Source of the DNA: Verrucomicrobiia bacterium
GTDB taxonomy: Bacteria; Verrucomicrobiota; Verrucomicrobiia; Opitutales; Opitutaceae
Reading direction: 5' to 3'
DNA length: 24,166 nucleotides
Assembly (NCBI GenBank): GCA_030424825.1
Contig: JAUHWE010000004.1
Location: 1-24,166 of the forward strand
Shown: in pieces, positions 16,528 through 23,546 of the stretch
How positions within the stretch are numbered: the first letter of the stretch is position 1
Layout: each line of letters begins with the position of its first letter
Notes under the pieces: model-generated
The model's database searches: none
The model's input: the letters and a program-made list of their open reading frames with translations, nothing else
What the model was told of the DNA's origin: nothing
Made by a program: the position numbers and the translations under genes

Positions 16528-17679
16528 ATGGATAAATCTACCGTACTAGGCCCGTTCCCCAGAGATGAGCATGCTCAGTTCGACGAAGTCGAGTGGTTGC
16601 TGGATCAACTCCACGAGGAGGGCAACCCACAGACGCTGATAGATGTTGGGGCTCATCTCGGAAACGTGTTCAAACCATTTGCCAATAAAAATTGGGTGGT
16701 CCATGCCATTGAGCCTTACCCGCCACACTTTGAAACGCTTTCCCTGCGATACCAGGATCAGGAAAACGTCATTCTCCACAAAGTCGCCATCAGCGACTCA
16801 TCCGGAGGAACGCTCCCGTTCTACGCTTCTTACGAAAGTAGCGGAATAAATACACTGACCCCTTTCCGTTCAAGCCATCGCAAGGTCGGCGACGTCGACA
16901 TTACGACTCTCGCCCATCTGGTCGACGCGTTTTCGATAGAGCAAGTCGATTTCCTGAAAATCGATACCGAGGGGCACGATTTAATGGCTCTGAAAGGGTT
17001 TCCCTGGAAACGATTGAGGCCTCGGGTTGTCGTTTGCGAATTTGAGGACGCCAAGACCATGCCAATCGGATACAACATGGAAGAGATGGCTGCATTTCTT
17101 GAAACGCGCGGATACACAGTTTTGATTAGCGAATGGCATCCAATTCTCCGATACGGAATTCCACACGACTGGCATGCACTGAAAAAATACCCGGCCTCCC
17201 TGACGGACGAAACATCGTGGGGAAACCTCATCGCAATTCGCGATTCACATGACCTCTCTGCACTTATCAAGTCTGCTGAATCACATGGCTCATTCTATGA
17301 CGACGTTCTCGTCGCAAAGTCCATCCATGGGGCCAATCCCGAACAAGACGGAAAGGTTCTAAGTGCTCTACTAGAAGGAATGAGGATAGTTCTGTTCGGG
17401 GCGGGTGGCTCCGGCCAAATCGCACTCCAAAGCCTTCGGAAAATACGCTGCAACATTCTCTGCTTTGCCGACAACGATAAAAAGAAACAGGGATCCGCGA
17501 TAGAAACGATTCCTGTCGTAGGTCCCGATGACCTTCTTGACCTGCGGTTTGACCTGATCCTTATCGCAAGTGATTACGCCCAAGAAATCTACCGGGAGCT
17601 TATTTCAATGGGCCTTCCCGATGAGAAGATCCGGATCTTTCACGTTTGTATCGGATTAGAGGAAAACGCGGGTCAGTAG
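16528..17679 (+). CDS. FkbM-family methyltransferase with C-terminal Rossmann module
   Basis: This is a 383-residue protein. Residues 30-240 are an FkbM-type SAM methyltransferase: LIDVGAHLGNVFKPF (motif I), HAIEPYPPHFETL, and LKIDTEGHDLMALKG (144-157), the diagnostic FkbM block. Such enzymes O-methylate sugars or other metabolites. Residues 286-371 form a Rossmann-like module (IVLFGAGGSGQIAL, FADNDKKKQGS, EIYRELISMGLPDEKI) nearly parallel to the N-terminal module of the DUF115 protein at 11114. It is the only + strand gene in the glycan island; it starts 91 bp from the divergent GT2 gene and converges on the CMP-sugar synthetase gene with 16 bp between stops. Substrate unknown. Confidence 0.85.
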   Translation: MDKSTVLGPFPRDEHAQFDEVEWLLDQLHEEGNPQTLIDVGAHLGNVFKPFANKNWVVHAIEPYPPHFETLSLRYQDQENVILHKVAISDSSGGTLPFYASYESSGINTLTPFRSSHRKVGDVDITTLAHLVDAFSIEQVDFLKIDTEGHDLMALKGFPWKRLRPRVVVCEFEDAKTMPIGYNMEEMAAFLETRGYTVLISEWHPILRYGIPHDWHALKKYPASLTDETSWGNLIAIRDSHDLSALIKSAESHGSFYDDVLVAKSIHGANPEQDGKVLSALLEGMRIVLFGAGGSGQIALQSLRKIRCNILCFADNDKKKQGSAIETIPVVGPDDLLDLRFDLILIASDYAQEIYRELISMGLPDEKIRIFHVCIGLEENAGQ

Positions 17680-17695
17680 AATCATCTTTGTTCAT

Positions 17696-18391
17696 CTACT
17701 TCAAATCGTAGAGCATTCTCACAAGCTCCAGATCTTCCGGCGAATCAACGTCTACCGAGTCGATCTTCCTCATTTCCACATAGCCAATTCGCTCCCCCAG
17801 TCGACAGCCCGTCTCTACCAGCAAATCGCGCTTAACAACGTAGATGGCCTTATTTTCAACCCACTGATTCCACTCTTCCTTCTGTCGAGGACCTCGCGTT
17901 TTGGGATCGTAATTCGTAGGGCTCGCTCGTCCGCCTTCGACCCGCCACAAGTAGCTTGAGTCTTCGTAGATCGAGAGAACGGAATCCGCTTCATCTTTCA
18001 AAACGAGCTCTATCCCTTCGTCTATAGATTCGACATTCCTGAGGGGCGCCGTCGGATAAAGCAGAACCACAATATCGACTCGCCCGTGTTCCTTCTCGTA
18101 TTCTTTAACGGTCCAAACCAAGAGCCGATCGACTTCCTGGATCGAGTTGTCATGGTGAAACGCTTCCGGCCGATCCATAACCAGTACTCCAGCCTTTTCC
18201 GTCAAGGTACGTATTTCCTCATCCTCCGTGCTCACAACTACCTTTGTTATCTGCTTCGACCGTTGACCTTGCTCTGCGGCTAGGACGACGAGCGGCTTGC
18301 CTCCGACAAGTTGCAGGTTCTTTCGAGGAATCCCTCTCGAACCCCCTCTTGCAGGGATAATCGCGAGAACGGTTGGTTCATTATTCATCAT
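17696..18391 (-). CDS. Acylneuraminate/nonulosonate cytidylyltransferase
   Basis: This is a 231-residue NeuA-family enzyme with the canonical loop IIPARGGSRGIPRKN, then GKPLVVLAAEQG, VVVSTEDEEIRTL, LLYPTAPLRNVESID as the sugar-block motif, and SVDVDSPEDLELVRM at the C terminus. Of the three cytidylyltransferase-like proteins here it is the closest to the textbook family that makes CMP-sialic, CMP-legionaminic or CMP-pseudaminic acid. It is soluble. ATG ATG at 18391/18388 both carry GGGG upstream; I used the first. It overlaps the stop codon of the Ldh2-type oxidoreductase gene, so the two are likely co-translated, suggesting the oxidoreductase works on the same sugar pathway. No NeuB-type synthase gene is in the window. 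Confidence 0.88.
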   Translation of the reverse strand: MMNNEPTVLAIIPARGGSRGIPRKNLQLVGGKPLVVLAAEQGQRSKQITKVVVSTEDEEIRTLTEKAGVLVMDRPEAFHHDNSIQEVDRLLVWTVKEYEKEHGRVDIVVLLYPTAPLRNVESIDEGIELVLKDEADSVLSIYEDSSYLWRVEGGRASPTNYDPKTRGPRQKEEWNQWVENKAIYVVKRDLLVETGCRLGERIGYVEMRKIDSVDVDSPEDLELVRMLYDLK

Positions 18392-19490
18392 CGTTTCCCC
18401 TTATCATTTCCATTTCCAGACTCTGCGCCAATTGGTAAAAGTCGTCTCTCCCCTTTTTTGTCAATGGGATCCCCTTTTCCATTCGAATCTTTTGGGCACG
18501 CTTTTCGGGATCTCCAGGAACGAGAATGTCCGATCCAGTTTCTCCAGTCGGTTCCCGACGCATTCGATCCGCCAGATCTTGAATTCTCTTTTTGAATACT
18601 TCTGGCTTTTCGAACGCTTCAATATTGATTGCCCCAAAGAACTGACCGAGCTTCCGCTTCTCGCTCATCGAATTGCCGTACATCGTTGATACTTCATCAC
18701 CCATTGCCATTCCTGTAAATAGCCCGCAAAACATATCCACCACCATCGATAGCCCAATTCCCTTGTATCCACCAATCGGAAGCAGTTGTTCCGCCAGCTC
18801 AGGATCCAGCGTTTCAACCCCTTGCCGATCCGCGGCTACCCCCGGCGGCAGCTGCCTCCCTTCTTCGCGGTACTGCTTCACTTTGTTGTTCGAAAAAGGC
18901 GTGGGCGCGCTATCAAAGCAAAACGGTTCCTCATTTAGCATGGGTGCCGCCACGCATAAAGGATTGGTCCCGAAGAACGGACGCACACCGTTTTCACTTC
19001 GCATCTTTGGGGTCGCATGCGTGAACGCCAAACCAACCATATCTTGGTTCGCCGCACGCAATGCAAACGGGGCCAACGCCCCACAATGACTCGAGTTTTT
19101 TACCGCGACAAACCCCGTACCGGTTTCCGACGCTAGTTTAATGGCTTCATCGATAGCCGCAACCGCTGCCGCGCCCCCGAAGGTATCGTCCGCGTCGAGA
19201 ACTCCGCAAGACGGGGCCCGACGCTCAAACCGAATTTTGGGATTCGGATTAATTCGACCTCCCAAAACGCCCGCCACATAGTGCGGGAGCAGTCGAATAC
19301 CGTGCGAATCCGTTCCCCGAATCGAGGCATGAAGGAGACTTTCGCAAGCCACCGCCGCGATCTCACGATCGACCTTCACCGCCTCCATCGCCCTCAGCAG
19401 GAACGCCCGAACTTCCTTTACACTGCAATAGACTGGAAAGCAATCCTCAGATTTCTGGTTCATCTCGAAAGTATCCCTAGCAGCCTTCAT
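18381..19490 (-). CDS. Ldh2-family NAD(P)-dependent oxidoreductase
   Basis: This is a 369-residue protein of the malate/L-lactate dehydrogenase (Ldh2, also called sulfolactate/diketogulonate reductase) family, which reduces 2-keto acids with NAD(P)H. Visible blocks are RGTDSHGIRLLPHYVAG, GFVAVKNSSHCGALAPFA with the catalytic-position His135, PFFGTNPLCVAAP, and PIGGYKGIGLSMVVDMF. The usual DMATS block after the nucleotide segment is replaced by DSAPTPF, a departure that may alter specificity. The start at 19490 has GGA just upstream; ATG at 19463 is an alternative. It overlaps the CMP-sugar synthetase gene. The keto-acid substrate is unknown; a nonulosonic acid precursor is one possibility, by inference from neighbours only. 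Confidence 0.82.
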   Translation of the reverse strand: MKAARDTFEMNQKSEDCFPVYCSVKEVRAFLLRAMEAVKVDREIAAVACESLLHASIRGTDSHGIRLLPHYVAGVLGGRINPNPKIRFERRAPSCGVLDADDTFGGAAAVAAIDEAIKLASETGTGFVAVKNSSHCGALAPFALRAANQDMVGLAFTHATPKMRSENGVRPFFGTNPLCVAAPMLNEEPFCFDSAPTPFSNNKVKQYREEGRQLPPGVAADRQGVETLDPELAEQLLPIGGYKGIGLSMVVDMFCGLFTGMAMGDEVSTMYGNSMSEKRKLGQFFGAINIEAFEKPEVFKKRIQDLADRMRREPTGETGSDILVPGDPEKRAQKIRMEKGIPLTKKGRDDFYQLAQSLEMEMIRGNDDE

Positions 19491-19514
19491 CGTTTTCCAA
19501 AGCTAAAAATACGA

Positions 19515-20867
19515 CTACTCTTCCCTCGCAACAACCAAAGGGTGAGTGAATCTATCATCGATCGAATCGCTGTAGTCTTCAAAGTACGATTTCAGCAACA
19601 TCGAAAGAGCCTCAGCATCCCGGCCAAATCTTCCCACAGTAAAGTCTTTGTATTGATACAAACAATACCTCAATTCGCGAGCAGCATATTCGAGATACGC
19701 GCTTCTTTGACTTTCGGTCATTCCCTGTTCCAAGGCTGACTTCAATTGACCTTCAAGCTCCTCTTTCTCATTGACTTCATAACAACAACCCATGCCCGAC
19801 AAAGTATAGGCACCGGCTAGCAAAACTGGTTTGCCTAAAGTCAATGCAGTCTGAGTCACCTTTGTCCCGAGACAAACCACACCATCGCAAACCTTTAGCA
19901 GGTCGGGAATCGAGCATTCGCTTGTAACGAAAAGACTTCCGTCTTCGGGTTCGGCAATCTCTGTTCCAAGTGAGTTTGGGTGCGGCTTGTATACCACGGT
20001 CCAGTCATTTCTTCGCGCTATTCGCAATACCTCACTCAACAGATGTTCATTCGATCGAAAATGACGGGAGACTTCTCGTGAGGATTTACTAATTCGTGGA
20101 CTAAACCCTCCTCCAACAATTCCCAATCCAGGCAGGAATAGGACCTTGCTACGACAGGAAGACAATTTCTTCAACAATGGAACGTCCACCGATTGAGGTT
20201 TTTGATCATGATCTCCGTTTCGGATTAAATCCAAGAATGATTCTGCCTTCTCTGTATCCTCCTCTGAAATACGCTTTGCTAGAAATTCTCTCTTTCGTCG
20301 CATAGCAAACAATCCGTAAGCCGTATTCTCCGGATTCAAATGCAGGGTGCCCGACAGAGATCCATGCTCGATGAAGACATGCCTTATCTTCCTGTAATCG
20401 CAGTAGGCCTTTAGCAGCCTTTGGGACGGATGATTAGACCCAAACAATACGACACTATCACCTGGACTCAACTCTACACCCAAGCTCCGCCCGTACATTA
20501 ACTTTGCCGCCAAAGTGGCGTATCCTCTCAATGTCAATCGAGCCACCTCCCAACGTCTCAGCGAAGATTCCGCTCTGTGACGCGCAACAGAGTAGTCCAG
20601 TAATATGCTTACAATCGAAGCGAAGGGACAAACCAGAAACATTCGTAGCCCAGATTTCCAAATCCACTTCTTGTCACGAATATAGTCATCGTGTTGGTAG
20701 TAGAAGGCGGGGAAGAAATCAGGTCGGCTCCTAGAGCCAGGCCGATAAGTATGATCGAGATACACCGCTTCCCAACCTGCCCATCGATCGTTGCTAATCA
20801 GTCGATCGAAATACGATTTCCTTTCCAACTCACCCCAAAACCCTACTAAAAACAATCGCTTCACCAC
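19515..20867 (-). CDS. KpsC/KpsS-like capsule polysaccharide glycosyltransferase
   Basis: This is a 450-residue GT-B-like protein. The N-terminal part includes SVVLFGSNHPSQRLLKAY and HVFIEHGSLSGTLHL. The C-terminal part has WTVVYKPHPNSLGTEI, the K-P-H-P motif, and DGVVCLGTKVTQTALTLGKPVLL, the S/T-x-x-G-x-E/Q-A-L-x-x-G-K-P-V signature of capsule polysaccharide biosynthesis (KpsC/KpsS and related GT-B) enzymes, some of which transfer Kdo or similar acidic sugars. No signal peptide is evident. It starts with GTG GTG; either could be used and the ribosome-binding site is weak. It lies 24 bp upstream of the oxidoreductase gene and likely shares its transcript. The exact sugar is not identifiable by eye. 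Confidence 0.72.
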   Translation of the reverse strand: MVKRLFLVGFWGELERKSYFDRLISNDRWAGWEAVYLDHTYRPGSRSRPDFFPAFYYQHDDYIRDKKWIWKSGLRMFLVCPFASIVSILLDYSVARHRAESSLRRWEVARLTLRGYATLAAKLMYGRSLGVELSPGDSVVLFGSNHPSQRLLKAYCDYRKIRHVFIEHGSLSGTLHLNPENTAYGLFAMRRKREFLAKRISEEDTEKAESFLDLIRNGDHDQKPQSVDVPLLKKLSSCRSKVLFLPGLGIVGGGFSPRISKSSREVSRHFRSNEHLLSEVLRIARRNDWTVVYKPHPNSLGTEIAEPEDGSLFVTSECSIPDLLKVCDGVVCLGTKVTQTALTLGKPVLLAGAYTLSGMGCCYEVNEKEELEGQLKSALEQGMTESQRSAYLEYAARELRYCLYQYKDFTVGRFGRDAEALSMLLKSYFEDYSDSIDDRFTHPLVVAREE

Positions 20868-20991
20868 CTTCTTTCAACCACAAACGGCCTCCTCTTCAAA
20901 CTAGGGAATGTCACCATTCGTTGCCCGAAAGCAAGATCAGACCAAATAACGAAGAAATCGGACTTACAAGAAACTTTCTCAAAATGAATCT

Positions 20992-21648
20992 TCAATCGTC
21001 GTTTCCTCTTAAAACAATATTTTGAATACGATTCCAAATGTCTAAATGCCCCTTCGCATTAACGTGATATCCGTCCGACATAAAGCAATCGCTGTGAAGA
21101 TCGCTGAGATCCAGAAAGCGGGATGAGTAGACTTTTTCGATGGCCCGATTATATTGTCTAACTGAATCAGCGCACCCTGGAAAATTCATTGGTGGATGCA
21201 TCTCATCGACAAGTATGCTCAACCAGTAAGATTGCGGATACAATCGCTTAAGCTCTTGAATCCGATCTAGAAAGGTATCCTGTTTTGTTCGTCTTATCCC
21301 TCTCAAATCTCTCAATTGCCTTGAGTGCTTGGCAATCCACTTGTGCATGGACTCCGCATAGGGAAGCTGTTTTACAATCTCCAACTCTAGATGGTGCAAG
21401 GCCCTAGGCAGGCAATCACAAAGACCCACTTGAAAGATAACGACATCCGGATTAAAGCCGGTCCAATACTGAGTCTGGTACAATATATCCTCAGTTGTCG
21501 CCGAACCAATTGACACTTGAGCAACAATCGAATCTGGCTCCTCGAGGCGCAATTTATAGGGCCACGTTTCTTCATATTTCAAGATCTGGTCCGGTAGCTT
21601 ATTACGTGGAGCCGCCAGTGAATCTGAAAATATCAATACACGCCGCAT
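20992..21648 (-). CDS. SGNH-type hydrolase
   Basis: This is a 218-residue SGNH/GDSL-fold hydrolase. Block I is FSDSLAAP with Ser10 as nucleophile, Gly48 lies in VSIGSATTED (block II), block III reads VGLCDCLPR (75-83), and block V is DGYHVNAKGH with Asp192 and His195. The oxyanion Asn of block III (usual G-x-N-D) is replaced by Cys77, an unusual change. No signal peptide is seen, so it probably works in the cytoplasm, perhaps as a deacylase or acyltransferase partner for sugar intermediates. It begins two bases after the stop of the 535-residue gene. It is 124 bp from the downstream KpsC-like gene. Confidence 0.75.
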   Translation of the reverse strand: MRRVLIFSDSLAAPRNKLPDQILKYEETWPYKLRLEEPDSIVAQVSIGSATTEDILYQTQYWTGFNPDVVIFQVGLCDCLPRALHHLELEIVKQLPYAESMHKWIAKHSRQLRDLRGIRRTKQDTFLDRIQELKRLYPQSYWLSILVDEMHPPMNFPGCADSVRQYNRAIEKVYSSRFLDLSDLHSDCFMSDGYHVNAKGHLDIWNRIQNIVLRGNDD

Positions 21649-21650
21649 CT

Positions 21651-23258
21651 CTAGTCGCTCTTACTTTCTTCTGCTCGTGCCAGAAACTTCTGTGTTCTTC
21701 CGGGCTCCTGATCCATCGCCAATTTCCGAGCCTCAGGGTCACCCTCGCCCAGCACTAAAGCTCTGAGGATAAAATCAATCCAATCCAATGCATCGTTTTC
21801 CTCATTGAACACTGGTTCGTCCAACGCACGATCGCCTTCGACAAGAGAGCGAGCGAGGGAGAACAAAGTGGGCCATTCTACTTTGCCTTTTTCCAGTCTA
21901 ATGCAATATTGAATACACTTAGCGCCTTCTCTCGCTTCTGCCAAATACCACAAGGCCAGAACAAGCTCGCTTGCGTATCCAGAGAGTGCAGAAAACTTAG
22001 GCTCACGAGCACTCTCAAAATATTCAATCACTTTATGGCATTCTCCCAGCAAAACGGAACACCAACCCAAATGCAGAACATACATGGCTCCATATCCCAT
22101 GGAGGCCCGATAACCCGCTTCGAGTACTTCTCTTAAGCGGATTAGGCCATTGCGGCAATCGGCTTTCAATGTGTCGTCACACAGAATATCAAACGGATCG
22201 TATTGCCTAAAGAATTCGCAGGAGTAATAGAGAGGAGTATACTGATAACAACTACGGCGGTCTACTCTGTCGACAGCCCATTTCACGAAATGGTCTCCAC
22301 TGCTTGACGATAATGCGGTGGCAAAGACGGGTGGCTGAAACGGGGAATTCAAGGGAGTGTTGGATGAAAGGGCAAAGTCGAAATCACTCGTAGAATTAAA
22401 CTCGCGCCATCTCGGATTCGGATCCGACCGCTCCCATCTATTCGATACTACCTTATCGAGAAAACGCCTCAATTCCCCAAAGAAAGGCCTGAGCTTCAGC
22501 TCGGTTAGGCCAATCATTTCTGGATACATTCCTCCAGCAAAAAAGTACCTCAACGGCGACTTTTCAACATCGTCCCAGACGGCAAAGCCGATCGCATGAG
22601 CCTTCGCCCATCGAGAAATCTCTAGGACGACATCGGGACGATCTGACAATAGGACAACGTGGCTCGGATGCTCGGTCCAGCTTCCAGAACCGAAATCCCC
22701 CATCTCGGCCACCTCTATCCGATATCCAAACGGGTCTAAATCCTGCTCCAAAATTTTCAGCAGAAATGGCATTCGCCTGATTTCCAGGAACTTATCCTCT
22801 ACCAAAAACAGGATTCGCTTTGCTTTCTGACTCCCCTCTTTCTCTACAGACGGTAGTGACAGATTCGACGTTTCCACGATGGTATTGGGCAGCCAAATAC
22901 CCCGATTTAGCAAAAAGAGGAGTGCCGAGGGAATCACTGGGCTCGACATTTCATCTATCAGCGTGGCATGCAGCAATCGATCGACCCCGCACTTTTTCGC
23001 CAAAAGCGTTGATCTGGATACATTGCCCTCACTGTCAAGAGCCAGCCAACGCTGTGCACGTCCTTCGAGCTCAGCAAACGCATCCTCTTCCTCGCTAATC
23101 GGGGTAAAAGAAAGGAATATCCCATCGGCGACCTCCCTGGTATCGTCAACGACTCGCACACCTTCCTGGGATCGAAACCAGTCATACCAGCCACCCAAGC
23201 CAAGGCGATGCGCATCTTTCTGCGAAGGGCTGAATAAAAAAAACGCTGGTTGGGTCAT
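21651..23258 (-). CDS. Hypothetical protein, 535 residues, first gene of the glycan run
   Basis: I do not recognise a named family. The protein has no signal peptide or membrane segment. A central region (about 145-230), RILFLVEDKFLEIRRMPFL through HPSHVVLLSDRPDV to WAKAHAIGFAVWDD, has the alternating strand-helix texture of a Rossmann- or GT-B-like fold. From about residue 330 it becomes helical and resembles tetratricopeptide-type repeats (YRASMGYGAMYVLHLGWCSV, then ALWYLAEAREGAKCIQYCIR). Several cysteines and aromatic residues stand out. The ATG at 23258 begins a run of - strand genes and is divergent from the PAS sensor gene at 23547. It is followed two bases after its stop by the SGNH hydrolase gene. 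A glycan-related role is only suggested by context. Confidence 0.6.
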   Translation of the reverse strand: MTQPAFFLFSPSQKDAHRLGLGGWYDWFRSQEGVRVVDDTREVADGIFLSFTPISEEEDAFAELEGRAQRWLALDSEGNVSRSTLLAKKCGVDRLLHATLIDEMSSPVIPSALLFLLNRGIWLPNTIVETSNLSLPSVEKEGSQKAKRILFLVEDKFLEIRRMPFLLKILEQDLDPFGYRIEVAEMGDFGSGSWTEHPSHVVLLSDRPDVVLEISRWAKAHAIGFAVWDDVEKSPLRYFFAGGMYPEMIGLTELKLRPFFGELRRFLDKVVSNRWERSDPNPRWREFNSTSDFDFALSSNTPLNSPFQPPVFATALSSSSGDHFVKWAVDRVDRRSCYQYTPLYYSCEFFRQYDPFDILCDDTLKADCRNGLIRLREVLEAGYRASMGYGAMYVLHLGWCSVLLGECHKVIEYFESAREPKFSALSGYASELVLALWYLAEAREGAKCIQYCIRLEKGKVEWPTLFSLARSLVEGDRALDEPVFNEENDALDWIDFILRALVLGEGDPEARKLAMDQEPGRTQKFLARAEESKSD

Positions 23259-23546
23259 TAGGCTCTATCCAATTCTAGTACGCCTAATTTCTTTCGCATG
23301 CCCTCCGGTTTTACAAGGAAAGAACCGCATCGGGACCGTTGGTTTTCAACCAAAACCCGAATACAAGCCTATCATTGAGAATTCTCCTTGCTTTAATCGG
23401 ACATTGATTAAGTTATCAAACGCTTACCTCCCTGAGGGTGCTACTCTATGATCGCGATTCGAAAGGGTCCTCATAAATCCCTCTCAAGAATTGCTATTTC
23501 AGAAAAACGTCACCAACCTCCTGAACCAGTTTCATTTCACCACTAA
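23259..23546. other. Divergent intergenic region
   Basis: These 288 bases hold no open frame of useful length on either strand. They separate the - strand glycan run from the + strand PAS sensor, so promoters for both are expected here. A small palindrome, TTGGTT-TTC-AACCAA, lies at 23339-23353. No strong promoter pair is visible. Confidence 0.4.

Noticed and set aside
17677..17703. Possible hairpin between the convergent FkbM and NeuA-like genes
   Set aside because: Only GTAGA and TCTAC, five bases each, could pair across a 14-base loop, with no T-run. That is within chance.
23388..23416. TTGCTT and AGTTAT as a promoter for the PAS sensor gene
   Set aside because: The spacing is 17 bases, but the second hexamer matches the consensus at only three of six positions.
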